Of a stretch of 64,000 bases of DNA, positions 30,837 through 41,486 are shown one piece after another. The notes under the pieces are model-generated. The model saw only the letters and a list, made by a program, of their open reading frames with translations, was not told the DNA's origin and did no database searches. The position numbers and the translations under genes are program-made. The stretch comes from Pythium myriotylum (taxonomy: Eukaryota > Oomycota > Peronosporomycetes > Pythiales > Pythiaceae): contig JALJCQ010000004.1 of NCBI GenBank assembly GCA_023091665.1, positions 186,001 through 250,000 on the forward strand. Reading direction: 5' to 3'. The stretch's first letter is position 1. Each line of letters opens with the position of its first letter.

Positions 30837-31717
30837 AATGCTGACTGGTTGAAGATCTCGATCTTAGCACCGGGGATAAGGTCAAGAGGCCGAGTGACTC
30901 GAAGGTTCTCGAAGATTGGAGTTTAATATAGACGAAGCTTCTTCGTAGACTGCCACTGCAACGACGCTCTCAACCTTGCTACTTTCTCACAGAGTGCGAT
31001 CTTGTCAGTTTTTAGGGCCATACTCCTACGCACTGATTGGTACCCATTCATTTGCTGACAGACGTCAAGGTTTGCGACATGCATGACTGGTGGTCGACTA
31101 CGTTGAAGAAATCTCGATCTCAAAATAGGTTGTGTCGCGGTCGCACAAGAGGGAGATAATTTGCAGCTTCGTTTCAGTGACAACGTAGTGTGACGGCCCC
31201 ATAAGGATCTTAATCTACCTAAACCCTGGCATGCTCGACCTCTCTTCGCCGACAGCGTCCAACTTCGAACTAAATGAAATTCCATCTATCGGTCGCGGGC
31301 ACCATTGTTGAACCATATCAATGAGGTATGACCCTTAAGCCCGAGTCCACAGCTAACCCGCATGTGTGCGCCTGACGAATTACGGCAACGAATGCGCGAA
31401 ATAACGACTATGATCTCGGATGTGTGGCGGCATAACCGGCACACAAGAGCTCATGCTGACGATGATGTCAGTGAAGTCTATTGAATTCGTCTCGTGAATC
31501 CTAATAGCAACCTGAACCATGCACATCGCCTCATCAGTATGGATCGGAGAATACGAGTATTGTCAGGGAGCGGGTGCAGTAGAGTGGCGACACCGAGAGC
31601 CGGCTTATGTGTGCTTCACTCGAGACAGCGAAGGCGCAACCAAGGAACCCGTAGAACATCCCGCGGCCTCACGCAGCCACCCCACCACCTACCACCCACC
31701 CACCCACTCACTACCGC
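30837..31717. other. Intergenic up to the left edge of the inverted duplication
   Basis: No gene recognised. The left duplication arm starts near 31511-31520, where similarity to the right arm fades over about 20-40 bases. Confidence 0.45.
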
Positions 31718-32185
31718 TTACGTCGACGCGCGCGCCTCCATCGGATCGCCGACCACGAGCGGCGAACAGTCCGTCACCGTGTAGTTGGTGTAGTTGGGGT
31801 CCCACGAGAGAGCGATCGTCGGGTTCGGGTACCAACGGATCACGCCGGCACCGACGTAGCGGTAGACCGCCGATGCGGAGCTCGAGCACGCGACCGCTTG
31901 GCCGTCGACGAGCGTGTTGAGCGGCATGTCTGGCCCCTGCGTCATGTACGAGCAGTCGGTGACGAGGAAGTTGGAGTAGGAGGGGTCCCACGAGGCCGCG
32001 ATGGTCGGGTTCGGGTACCATCGGTAGACCCTGTCGGGCACGACGCGGTAGATGGCGAGCGAGGTGGCCGAGCACTTGATGGCTCTTCCGACGGCGATCT
32101 GCTGGGCGTCGACGGTCATGGAGTTGGCGATGACGGCGGCCATGGCGAGAGTGGCGGGAACGATGGTGTTGGAGAGGGAGAGCAT
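31718..32185 (-). CDS. Secreted two-module protein (YPNPTIAxSWDP modules), left copy
   Basis: 155 residues from the ATG at 32185; the frame extends upstream, but the signal peptide begins here (SNTIVPATLAMAAVIANSMTVDA). Two ~60-residue modules follow. Each starts GRAIKCS or GQAVACS, continues [IV]YR..., then WYPNPTIAxSWDPxYxN and ends TDC, so each has one Cys pair, presumably a disulfide. I do not recognise the module. The protein stops at the point where larger relatives in this window continue into DUF4874. Extracellular; binding function is inferred only from its use as an N-terminal repeat in those relatives. Confidence 0.82.
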   Translation of the reverse strand: MLSLSNTIVPATLAMAAVIANSMTVDAQQIAVGRAIKCSATSLAIYRVVPDRVYRWYPNPTIAASWDPSYSNFLVTDCSYMTQGPDMPLNTLVDGQAVACSSSASAVYRYVGAGVIRWYPNPTIALSWDPNYTNYTVTDCSPLVVGDPMEARAST

Positions 32186-32300
32186 GATTGTTGGTGCTGG
32201 CGTTGTCGTGACAGGGGTGTCGGATTGTGATGGAGAGAGTCGTTGCCCCAGGTGAAGGTGAGTCTTGTTTCGGCGTGTGATCCGGTTGAGGTCGTCGGCA

Positions 32301-32319
32301 GAAGTTGAGAAGTGAGTGG
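32301..32319 (-). promoter_or_regulatory. Inr+FPR-like element, module gene, left arm
   Basis: Minus strand CCACTCACTTCTCAACTTC, about 116-134 nt upstream of the ATG at 32185; mirrored at 38082-38100. Confidence 0.6.
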
Positions 32320-34018
32320 ATCGCGTCGCCGATCTGTGCGTCGGCATGTGCGATCGCGGGGCGAGGCTCAAAAGGAGAAAAAGAGAGATCGTCCGTGGCA
32401 CGTGGGTCGAGGTTCAAGGTTCATGGCTCCTGGCTCGTGGTTTGTGGTTCGTGCCTGCCACGTACCAGCAAGCCGAGTGTTCTACTGCTTTTGCGATCGC
32501 CTTTTCTTCACGTCAAGTGTCCAACGGTGCAACTGTAACATGGGAGAGTCGTCCATTGTGAAGCGAATCAAGAACATCGCTTTGGTTGAAGTTGGTACGG
32601 CTATGAATGATCTTTGAATCCAGCCATGTGTACCCAGGGGAGAGAGAGTCAAGGGAGTCGATTCGCTTCCAGCCGCGTCGAACTGGTCGAGATCGCGGGT
32701 CGCAGTCGTGTGCATCCTTCGGAGGAGAGTTTCCGTGTTGTTTGCGTAAGCGACTAGAGCATAATCAAGCAGCAGTCGCCACTACTGCAAGCCTCGCAGT
32801 CTCGGCGTGTGATTCGCACAGCGACACGCGCCCAGTCGAGAAATCTCGCCGTGTGGAGCCAATAGGTCGAGACGAGAACATCACGACGGAAAACTAGATC
32901 ACTGGGTTGCCAGCGTTACTCGTGGACAGTACAACTCGGTCGTATTGTCCGTCAACGTGCCTACATACATGTGCTTGCGCACGTGCGTAGTCGCGTACGA
33001 CATCAGCTGAACCCTCAACATGCCCACATGCAGCGCGCCGACCAACCGTCGCGTTGAGATTTTCCAGAACGTGGACGGTGCTGTGACACTGGTGACAAGG
33101 GTTGCAGATGACGATCGGGAAGCACCACGTGAGAATAAGACATCCATTTCGTCATCGTCGCTAGTACAAATCGCTGCCTGTCCGCTGGATTTGTGGGTTG
33201 TTGCAGCATTCTCCCTTTCTATATCACACGATACCGTAGATCTCATATGTGGGTTCACTCACATCGTGGAGTTGGACACCCCAGCACCGGCTGCGTCATT
33301 TCGGAAGTGGATACTGTACTGTACGGGCGATACTGTATCGAGGAGTCTTCCACAGTCTGACGGTAGCGCGGGTAGCGAACTGTTGAAAAGGTGTGATGTC
33401 CCACTGATATCTAGTACAAATCCGCCAGCCAACGTTGGAAAGAACGCTACAGTAGTTCACCATCTAGTTCAACGAGCTGAAGCATCCCGCAACACCAAAA
33501 CTGAAAGGAAATTGAACTCTTGGTCTCCGTGCGTTGGGTATTGGTTACGATTGCGGTTACGGTTGGCTGGTGAGCTTTAACCAATCCCATCGGATGGGAG
33601 GCCTCATCGAAGGGAGGCGTTCTGGTTCAACTACGACGAACGCAGCTGTGCAACTTTGTTTGGCGCCACACATGAGTTCTGCCGCATAGCGTTTGCGCGA
33701 TGGGTTGCAGGCGGGGATCCGAAGTTTTCTTTTCTGGGGTACTCAGCAAGCTCGGGTCTTTTCCCTCCCGTAGGCCCAAGAAGCCTACTCTTTTTGCTTC
33801 TCAACCTCAACCCGACACTCGTTTCCCCTGTAGGTGCTCTAGACGAGGCAACCGCTCGATATGTAGCACGGATCCTTACCGAAGCCACGAGGGGTAACTC
33901 CTCTAGATCCAACAAAATAGCACGTTACTACACAGCACAATGACCAAGGAAGGCTGAGCCTTGACCGTGCACTCCACTCTACACTCCTCGCCCCCGTCCC
34001 CGCCCCCGACGCGCTCCA

Positions 34019-34039
34019 CCTCATTCACTTCCCAATTGG
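34019..34039 (+). promoter_or_regulatory. Inr+FPR-like element, second module gene, left arm
   Basis: Reads CCTCATTCACTTCCCAATTG, about 108-128 nt before the ATG at 34147; mirrored at 36362-36382. Confidence 0.6.
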
Positions 34040-34146
34040 ATTCGAGCAGCTCAAGCGCACTACCAACGCCAAGTCAAGCCTGCCTAAGCCACCCTCCCAG
34101 CCAGACTCCCAGTCAACCAAAAACCGACCAACCGACCAGTTCCACC

Positions 34147-34608
34147 ATGCTCTCGTACGTCAAGATCGTCCCCGGCGCGCTCGCCCTCACTGCCTCCATC
34201 GGGTCCGTCCTCACCGTCGACGGCCAGCAACTACTGCCTGTCGGCCGAGCGATCAAGTGCTCGCCGCTCTCAGATGCCGTCTACCGCGTCGTCCAGAACA
34301 ACACCTACCGATGGTACCCGAACCCGACCATCGCGGCGTCGTGGGACCCCAACTTCGCCAACTACCTCGTCACTGACTGCTTTGGCTTGACGCGAGGTCC
34401 CGATATGGCGCTCAACACGCTCGTGGAGGGTCAGGCCATCAAGTGTTCGGAGTCGGCGCCCGAGGTCTATCGTTACGTGGGCGCGGGCACGATCCGTTGG
34501 TACCCGAACCCGACGATCGCGGCGTCGTGGGACCCCAACTTCGCGAGCTACCTCGTGACGGACTGCTCGCCACTTGTGCTGGGTGAGCCGATGGAGCTGC
34601 ACGCGTGA
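34147..34608 (+). CDS. Secreted two-module protein, inner copy (left arm)
   Basis: 153 residues. Signal peptide (VKIVPGALALTASIGSVLTVDG) then two modules with VGRAIKCS ... YRWYPNPTIAASWDPN ... TDC and EGQAIKCS ... IRWYPNPTIAASWDPN ... TDC, ending LVLGEPMELHA. The start codon was chosen at the signal peptide; the frame is open upstream but Ser/Thr/Pro-rich. A paralogue of the outer gene in the same arm (same layout, perhaps 65-70% identical by eye). Family and extracellular role as for the other module genes. Confidence 0.83.
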   Translation: MLSYVKIVPGALALTASIGSVLTVDGQQLLPVGRAIKCSPLSDAVYRVVQNNTYRWYPNPTIAASWDPNFANYLVTDCFGLTRGPDMALNTLVEGQAIKCSESAPEVYRYVGAGTIRWYPNPTIAASWDPNFASYLVTDCSPLVLGEPMELHA

Positions 34609-35792
34609 TCCTATCTGATTGTGCGGTGGTGAGATTGAGAACGGCTTAGCGGCTTCTTTATGCTCTCCCATCTTCTTCATCCGATTTGCGCAACACATCA
34701 GTCGAGCCCGACGAAACATGGATTGTGTCTGGTCTTTCAAAAATGAAAATATAAAAAGGACGGAAGAAGTTGAAAACTCCCTGGGCTTCCTTGTCTTATT
34801 CGATCGTTGCCCATGCCTGTTGGATTAGAGATAGCACGTCCGTTTTGATGCCAGTTGGGAAATCGCTGGCCATCGGGAATCCGACTTGCGCGAGTAGCTC
34901 GGATGGCTTCGAGGGTAGGTCTGTCGGTCTGTTGGACCGTTGGATCTTTGGATCGTCGGTACATTGGCATGTGTAGCCCAACCGGCTGTCGTGTACGCCG
35001 TCGACTCGGTGTGTTATCACGCGGCGGCTGGCACTTCATCGGGATTTCCAGAGGTCCAAAGGTTAGATATTGTGCAATACGACAGGGAGCAAAAAGCGAC
35101 ACCAAAGCATGTAGCCCACGTGGCGCACGAAAATCACCAAGTAACAATACAAAACTTGTGAACCAACAGCTCACTGCTCGCAACCATAAAGAAAAGTATT
35201 TGTTAATCCAGGACTCTGTTCGCCACCGAAGTAAGGTAACCGTGGAGACCATGCAGCTATCAGCGTGATAACTCGTCAATGTACGTTTTCATGCTTTGGT
35301 GTCGCTTTTTGTTCCCTGCTGTATTGCACAATATCTAACCTTTGGACCTCTGGAAATCCCGATGAAGTGCCAGCCGCCGCGTGATAACACACCGAGTCGA
35401 CGGCGTACACGACAGCCGGTTGGGCTACACATGCCAATGTACCGACGATCCAAAGATCCAACGGTCCAACAGACCGACAGACCTACCCTCGAAGCCATCC
35501 GAGCTACTCGCGCAAGTCGGATTCCCGATGGCCAGCGATTTCCCAACTGGCATCAAAACGGACGTGCTATCTCTAATCCAACAGGCATGGGCAACGATCG
35601 AATAAGACAAGGAAGCCCAGGGAGTTTTCAACTTCTTCCGTCCTTTTTATATTTTCATTTTTGAAAGACCAGACACAATCCATGTTTCGTCGGGCTCGAC
35701 TGATGTGTTGCGCAAATCGGATGAAGAAGATGGGAGAGCATAAAGAAGCCGCTAAGCCGTTCTCAATCTCACCACCGCACAATCAGATAGGA
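34609..35792. other. Centre of the inverted duplication, between convergent module genes
   Basis: Holds the 3' regions of both inner genes and the unique spacer 35112-35289. Apart from the symmetry nothing is recognised. Confidence 0.6.
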
Positions 35793-36254
35793 TCACGCGT
35801 GCAGCTCCATCGGCTCACCCAGCACAAGTGGCGAGCAGTCCGTCACGAGGTAGCTCGCGAAGTTGGGGTCCCACGACGCCGCGATCGTCGGGTTCGGGTA
35901 CCAACGGATCGTGCCCGCGCCCACGTAACGATAGACCTCGGGCGCCGACTCCGAACACTTGATGGCCTGACCCTCCACGAGCGTGTTGAGCGCCATATCG
36001 GGACCTCGCGTCAAGCCAAAGCAGTCAGTGACGAGGTAGTTGGCGAAGTTGGGGTCCCACGACGCCGCGATGGTCGGGTTCGGGTACCATCGGTAGGTGT
36101 TGTTCTGGACGACGCGGTAGACGGCATCTGAGAGCGGCGAGCACTTGATCGCTCGGCCGACAGGCAGTAGTTGCTGGCCGTCGACGGTGAGGACGGACCC
36201 GATGGAGGCAGTGAGGGCGAGCGCGCCGGGGACGATCTTGACGTACGAGAGCAT
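35793..36254 (-). CDS. Secreted two-module protein, inner copy (right arm)
   Basis: Mirror of 34147-34608; the 153-residue product is identical. It converges with its twin across the spacer. Confidence 0.83.
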   Translation of the reverse strand: MLSYVKIVPGALALTASIGSVLTVDGQQLLPVGRAIKCSPLSDAVYRVVQNNTYRWYPNPTIAASWDPNFANYLVTDCFGLTRGPDMALNTLVEGQAIKCSESAPEVYRYVGAGTIRWYPNPTIAASWDPNFASYLVTDCSPLVLGEPMELHA

Positions 36255-36361
36255 GGTGGAACTGGTCGGTTGGTCGGTTTTTGGTTGACTGGGAGTCTGG
36301 CTGGGAGGGTGGCTTAGGCAGGCTTGACTTGGCGTTGGTAGTGCGCTTGAGCTGCTCGAAT

Positions 36362-36382
36362 CCAATTGGGAAGTGAATGAGG
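36362..36382 (-). promoter_or_regulatory. Inr+FPR-like element, inner module gene, right arm
   Basis: Mirror image of the element at 34019-34039. Confidence 0.6.
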
Positions 36383-38081
36383 TGGAGCGCGTCGGGGGCG
36401 GGGACGGGGGCGAGGAGTGTAGAGTGGAGTGCACGGTCAAGGCTCAGCCTTCCTTGGTCATTGTGCTGTGTAGTAACGTGCTATTTTGTTGGATCTAGAG
36501 GAGTTACCCCTCGTGGCTTCGGTAAGGATCCGTGCTACATATCGAGCGGTTGCCTCGTCTAGAGCACCTACAGGGGAAACGAGTGTCGGGTTGAGGTTGA
36601 GAAGCAAAAAGAGTAGGCTTCTTGGGCCTACGGGAGGGAAAAGACCCGAGCTTGCTGAGTACCCCAGAAAAGAAAACTTCGGATCCCCGCCTGCAACCCA
36701 TCGCGCAAACGCTATGCGGCAGAACTCATGTGTGGCGCCAAACAAAGTTGCACAGCTGCGTTCGTCGTAGTTGAACCAGAACGCCTCCCTTCGATGAGGC
36801 CTCCCATCCGATGGGATTGGTTAAAGCTCACCAGCCAACCGTAACCGCAATCGTAACCAATACCCAACGCACGGAGACCAAGAGTTCAATTTCCTTTCAG
36901 TTTTGGTGTTGCGGGATGCTTCAGCTCGTTGAACTAGATGGTGAACTACTGTAGCGTTCTTTCCAACGTTGGCTGGCGGATTTGTACTAGATATCAGTGG
37001 GACATCACACCTTTTCAACAGTTCGCTACCCGCGCTACCGTCAGACTGTGGAAGACTCCTCGATACAGTATCGCCCGTACAGTACAGTATCCACTTCCGA
37101 AATGACGCAGCCGGTGCTGGGGTGTCCAACTCCACGATGTGAGTGAACCCACATATGAGATCTACGGTATCGTGTGATATAGAAAGGGAGAATGCTGCAA
37201 CAACCCACAAATCCAGCGGACAGGCAGCGATTTGTACTAGCGACGATGACGAAATGGATGTCTTATTCTCACGTGGTGCTTCCCGATCGTCATCTGCAAC
37301 CCTTGTCACCAGTGTCACAGCACCGTCCACGTTCTGGAAAATCTCAACGCGACGGTTGGTCGGCGCGCTGCATGTGGGCATGTTGAGGGTTCAGCTGATG
37401 TCGTACGCGACTACGCACGTGCGCAAGCACATGTATGTAGGCACGTTGACGGACAATACGACCGAGTTGTACTGTCCACGAGTAACGCTGGCAACCCAGT
37501 GATCTAGTTTTCCGTCGTGATGTTCTCGTCTCGACCTATTGGCTCCACACGGCGAGATTTCTCGACTGGGCGCGTGTCGCTGTGCGAATCACACGCCGAG
37601 ACTGCGAGGCTTGCAGTAGTGGCGACTGCTGCTTGATTATGCTCTAGTCGCTTACGCAAACAACACGGAAACTCTCCTCCGAAGGATGCACACGACTGCG
37701 ACCCGCGATCTCGACCAGTTCGACGCGGCTGGAAGCGAATCGACTCCCTTGACTCTCTCTCCCCTGGGTACACATGGCTGGATTCAAAGATCATTCATAG
37801 CCGTACCAACTTCAACCAAAGCGATGTTCTTGATTCGCTTCACAATGGACGACTCTCCCATGTTACAGTTGCACCGTTGGACACTTGACGTGAAGAAAAG
37901 GCGATCGCAAAAGCAGTAGAACACTCGGCTTGCTGGTACGTGGCAGGCACGAACCACAAACCACGAGCCAGGAGCCATGAACCTTGAACCTCGACCCACG
38001 TGCCACGGACGATCTCTCTTTTTCTCCTTTTGAGCCTCGCCCCGCGATCGCACATGCCGACGCACAGATCGGCGACGCGAT

Positions 38082-38100
38082 CCACTCACTTCTCAACTTC
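38082..38100 (+). promoter_or_regulatory. Inr+FPR-like element, outer module gene, right arm
   Basis: Mirror image of the element at 32301-32319; reads CCACTCACTTCTCAACTTC. Confidence 0.6.
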
Positions 38101-38215
38101 TGCCGACGACCTCAACCGGATCACACGCCGAAACAAGACTCACCTTCACCTGGGGCAACGACTCTCTCCATCACAATCCGACACCCCTGTCACGACAACG
38201 CCAGCACCAACAATC

Positions 38216-38683
38216 ATGCTCTCCCTCTCCAACACCATCGTTCCCGCCACTCTCGCCATGGCCGCCGTCATCGCCAACTCCATGACCGTCGACGCCCAGC
38301 AGATCGCCGTCGGAAGAGCCATCAAGTGCTCGGCCACCTCGCTCGCCATCTACCGCGTCGTGCCCGACAGGGTCTACCGATGGTACCCGAACCCGACCAT
38401 CGCGGCCTCGTGGGACCCCTCCTACTCCAACTTCCTCGTCACCGACTGCTCGTACATGACGCAGGGGCCAGACATGCCGCTCAACACGCTCGTCGACGGC
38501 CAAGCGGTCGCGTGCTCGAGCTCCGCATCGGCGGTCTACCGCTACGTCGGTGCCGGCGTGATCCGTTGGTACCCGAACCCGACGATCGCTCTCTCGTGGG
38601 ACCCCAACTACACCAACTACACGGTGACGGACTGTTCGCCGCTCGTGGTCGGCGATCCGATGGAGGCGCGCGCGTCGACGTAA
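38216..38683 (+). CDS. Secreted two-module protein, outer copy (right arm)
   Basis: Mirror of 31718-32185 with an identical 155-residue product, signal peptide and two modules. Confidence 0.82.
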   Translation: MLSLSNTIVPATLAMAAVIANSMTVDAQQIAVGRAIKCSATSLAIYRVVPDRVYRWYPNPTIAASWDPSYSNFLVTDCSYMTQGPDMPLNTLVDGQAVACSSSASAVYRYVGAGVIRWYPNPTIALSWDPNYTNYTVTDCSPLVVGDPMEARAST

Positions 38684-39428
38684 GCGGTAGTGAGTGGGTG
38701 GGTGGGTGGTAGGTGGTGGGGTGGCTGCGTGAGGCCGCGGGATGTTCTACGGGTTCCTTGGTTGCGCCTTCGCTGTCTCGAGTGAAGCACACATAAGCCG
38801 GCTCTCGGTGTCGCCACTCTACTGCACTCGCGCCCTGACCATACTCGTATTCTCCTATCCATACTGATTTGGCGATGCGCGTAGTTCTTGCTGATCTGGA
38901 GCAATACATGATTTTCTTCGAACAACTGTACGTCGGGATTTGTGTATCTAGGGCATGTTCTAGGAAATCTCTTTGCGCCTGATGGTAATAGTGTCCGTGC
39001 TTTCAGTAGAGTTTTGTAAAGGAGTTTACCGTTGTGGTGCTGGTTTTACGCGCTTATATCTTCCTTGTATTTCGCGGCCAACCACCCTCGAGCTTCTTGC
39101 TGCGCGACCAAAAGTCGCCACCGGCCGACCACGGTCACTAGCTCCTACGGCTTGAAGCTTTGAAGGCACGTTCCCTATGCCCGCGCCTCAGCAGAGCACT
39201 GCAACCGTACTTTTCTCGGCTTTTGGATCCATTAGCTCCGATCCTGTCTGCCTCGATTCAAAGGCGAAGGGATCATTACTACTATGCACGAGTATCCAGA
39301 GTAGACCAAACCCGTGAAGCGCCAGTTTATTCTCCCGTTACCCCGAGCCCAACCTGATGCGAAATGAAATTCAGTCTCTCGCTATTTTCAACGCGGTTAA
39401 AGCGTCGAAGCGAGGACGAAATGCGAGA
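38684..39428. other. Intergenic after the right arm
   Basis: Single-copy sequence from about 38891. Nothing recognised. Confidence 0.45.
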
Positions 39429-41405
39429 TCAGACCACCACATTCGCACCAGTGGCCATATCGAATGACTGGGCGTTTGTCAGCTTCACACTGTAGCGTGG
39501 ATCCGACGGGAACTCCAGGTCGCGAACATAGAGCAAAGGTGAAGCACACGACGGCACATCGAGCGTTGCTGAAAAGCGCCTTGTCGTCCCAGGAAAAAGA
39601 TCGCGAAAGTTTCCATCGAGGGTCGTTGACACTGAGCCGCACTGAAGTGTAAGTGACTTTGCTCGAGACGGGCGTGCGAAGCCTGTATTGGCAAGACCAA
39701 AAGAGACGGTGCATAAAAGGCCCGTGCAGCGAACCGACTTGGCTCGTGACTCGATCGCATAACCAAGACGATCGGCGTAGTTGCAGTTCTCGTACTGGGC
39801 TAACTTGCTCTTGTCGTAGTCAAGGTTCAAGTAGGTCGCGTTGATCCGATCCAAAGCCTTGAGAAGAGCGCTGCAGTCATTGGTGGTGTCGAGGTCATAA
39901 GAGTCTGAGCACACCTCCCCACCTCCGCCAAACGGATAACTGTGGACTCTTTCGTCGTTGTTGCTGAACGTTCCCAGGTCACTTTCCTTGGCGAAGATGC
40001 AGTCGTCATAAAGCGTTAAGCGGCTAGCCAAGGTGGCATTGAAGCTCAAAAGAAGTTCCCGCCAGTAAGTTGACCGCACTGCAACGGATACTTCACCAGT
40101 TACACCGAGAGCCATTTGGTTCGCAACGGAATAACGACTCTCCTTTTGCGCAGCAGTGATGTTAGTAGTCCCGGTTCCAAATGTATCGGAGAAAAACCAC
40201 TCTCCCCATTTACCGATGAAGCCGGCCTCGATAGTGAGTAGAGAGCGGGAGATCTGGTTCAAGGTGATACGAAGCTGGGACACGAACAAACTGACGAAAC
40301 CTCTCATGGGGTCAGCGGCGTCGTCTTTGACGAACGCGAAGCGCAGAACTGCTCGTTTGCCAGCACTCTCGAGGGTGGAGATATCAGTTGCCAGTTTGTT
40401 CAACAAATCATTGTCAGGAAGTTTGTTCTTGTACGTGTCGAGGTAATACAGGCGCCGGACCAAGCTTACGTTTCTCAACGCGCTCACGTCGAGCGGGATG
40501 AAGTTGGATGTGAACGTCTCAGAATGGTGCGAGAAGCCTCGGTCCGGGTTGATATGGGTGTCTTTGAGGGGCATATCCTCACCCTTTGCGAGCACGGAGC
40601 AATCAGGAACAATGGGTTGATTCCAGTTTGGATCCCACGATTTCGCGATAGTTTCATTTGGGTAAAGCCGATAAACGCCACCGCCTACGTAGCGGTGGAT
40701 TGCTGTGGAAGACTGTAAACACTTAATGGCCTGCCCGAGTATAAGCGTGTTGGAGCCTATCGCGACGCCTTTCACCAACGGCGAGCAGTCCACGCGAACG
40801 ACGTTCTCGGCCCAGTTTGGATCCCATGACGACGCAATAGTGGGGTTTGGGTATACACGATACACTCCTCGAGCAGTGTATCGGTACACAGCTTGATCCA
40901 ACGGAGAATCAGAGCACTTGATGGCTTGGCCAATAGGGAGTGTGTTCATACCCATGTCGTCACCGAGAAGCAGATTCGTGCAATTAACGACCATAGCGTT
41001 CCCGAATAATGGATCCCATGACTCTGCTATCGTCTCGTTCGGGTACGGTCGGTATATCCCCCCGACGACCAGGCGGGAAATACGCGGCTCGTATAGATAG
41101 CACCTCACCGCTTGACCAAGAAGTTGGGTATTCATGACCATATCGGGGCCATTGATCAGTCCTGTGCAGTTGATTACGACGGCATACGCCCAGTTGGGAT
41201 CCCAAGACGATGCGATCTCCGGGCTTGGGTAGTGACGAATTGAGTTCGACATGTAGCTGTACACTTCTGGCGCAGATGGTGAGCATTTGACGGCTTGACC
41301 AGGTGCTAGCGAGCTCAAGCTGACCGTTGCCACGCTACTACCAATCAACGTCAAGTAGGTGACCACTGTCAACAGAGCAACTTTGGGATGGATGAGCGCG
41401 ACCAT
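39429..41405 (-). CDS. Secreted protein: four modules fused to DUF4874-DUF4832
   Basis: 658 residues, one exon, ATG at 41405. Signal peptide (VALLTVVTYLTLIGSSVA). Residues about 30-280 hold four modules (PGQAVKCS/HYPSPEIASSWDPNW/NC, LGQAVRCY/YPNETIAESWDP/NC, IGQAIKCS/YPNPTIASSWDPNW/DC, LGQAIKCL/YPNETIAKSWDPNW/DC). The DUF4874 start INPDRGFSHHSE is near residue 287. It continues with RRLYYLDTYK, KRAVLRFAF, FIGKWGEWFF, and then DUF4832 with LTLYDDCIF and the C-terminal beta domain (SFGLANTGFARPSRAKSL). DUF4874/4832 proteins are thought to be glycosidase-like TIM barrels; the acids in EAGF and WGEW are candidate catalytic residues (inference). Many N-x-S/T sites fit secretion. The longest intact member of the cluster. 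Confidence 0.85.
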   Translation of the reverse strand: MVALIHPKVALLTVVTYLTLIGSSVATVSLSSLAPGQAVKCSPSAPEVYSYMSNSIRHYPSPEIASSWDPNWAYAVVINCTGLINGPDMVMNTQLLGQAVRCYLYEPRISRLVVGGIYRPYPNETIAESWDPLFGNAMVVNCTNLLLGDDMGMNTLPIGQAIKCSDSPLDQAVYRYTARGVYRVYPNPTIASSWDPNWAENVVRVDCSPLVKGVAIGSNTLILGQAIKCLQSSTAIHRYVGGGVYRLYPNETIAKSWDPNWNQPIVPDCSVLAKGEDMPLKDTHINPDRGFSHHSETFTSNFIPLDVSALRNVSLVRRLYYLDTYKNKLPDNDLLNKLATDISTLESAGKRAVLRFAFVKDDAADPMRGFVSLFVSQLRITLNQISRSLLTIEAGFIGKWGEWFFSDTFGTGTTNITAAQKESRYSVANQMALGVTGEVSVAVRSTYWRELLLSFNATLASRLTLYDDCIFAKESDLGTFSNNDERVHSYPFGGGGEVCSDSYDLDTTNDCSALLKALDRINATYLNLDYDKSKLAQYENCNYADRLGYAIESRAKSVRCTGLLCTVSFGLANTGFARPSRAKSLTLQCGSVSTTLDGNFRDLFPGTTRRFSATLDVPSCASPLLYVRDLEFPSDPRYSVKLTNAQSFDMATGANVVV

Positions 41406-41467
41406 TATGCCTTCGGTACGTTGGTGCAGGGAGGGCTTTACTTCTCAACTTGGGTGGTGGGGTTGAA

Positions 41468-41486
41468 GAAAATTGAGAAGTGAGAG
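41468..41486 (-). promoter_or_regulatory. Inr+FPR-like element of the four-module DUF gene
   Basis: Minus strand CTCTCACTTCTCAATTTTC, a very close match to the oomycete start-site consensus, about 63-81 nt before the ATG. Confidence 0.7.

Larger units (their letters stand above)
32186..34146. other. Promoter region shared by divergent module genes, left arm
   Basis: About 2 kb between two diverging genes. It has start-site elements at both ends. A 186-codon frame at 33020-33580 (+) has no family resemblance; its mirror is identical, but so is all surrounding sequence, so conservation says nothing. Confidence 0.45.
31511..35111 (+). repeat. Left arm of a 3.6-kb inverted duplication
   Basis: Each position x matches 70401-x on the other strand, with no gap over 3.6 kb. 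All open frames compared in the two arms, coding or not, translate identically. Differences are concentrated in the outer ~60 and inner ~30 bases. The spacer 35112-35289 (178 bp) is unique. Confidence 0.95.
36255..38215. other. Promoter region between divergent module genes, right arm
   Basis: Mirror of 32186-34146. No additional gene supported. Confidence 0.45.
35290..38891 (-). repeat. Right arm of the 3.6-kb inverted duplication
   Basis: Reverse complement of 31511-35111 (coordinate sum 70401). The outer edge fades at about 38881-38890. Confidence 0.95.

Noticed and set aside
33020..33580. 186-codon ORF in the left arm (mirror 36821-37381)
   Set aside because: Identity between arms applies to all sequence there, so it gives no evidence of coding; composition is unremarkable.
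31511..38891. Idea that the palindrome is a plain read-through artefact of sequencing
   Set aside because: Not proven, but the arms differ near both inner and outer edges and are separated by a unique spacer, which a simple artefact would not produce.
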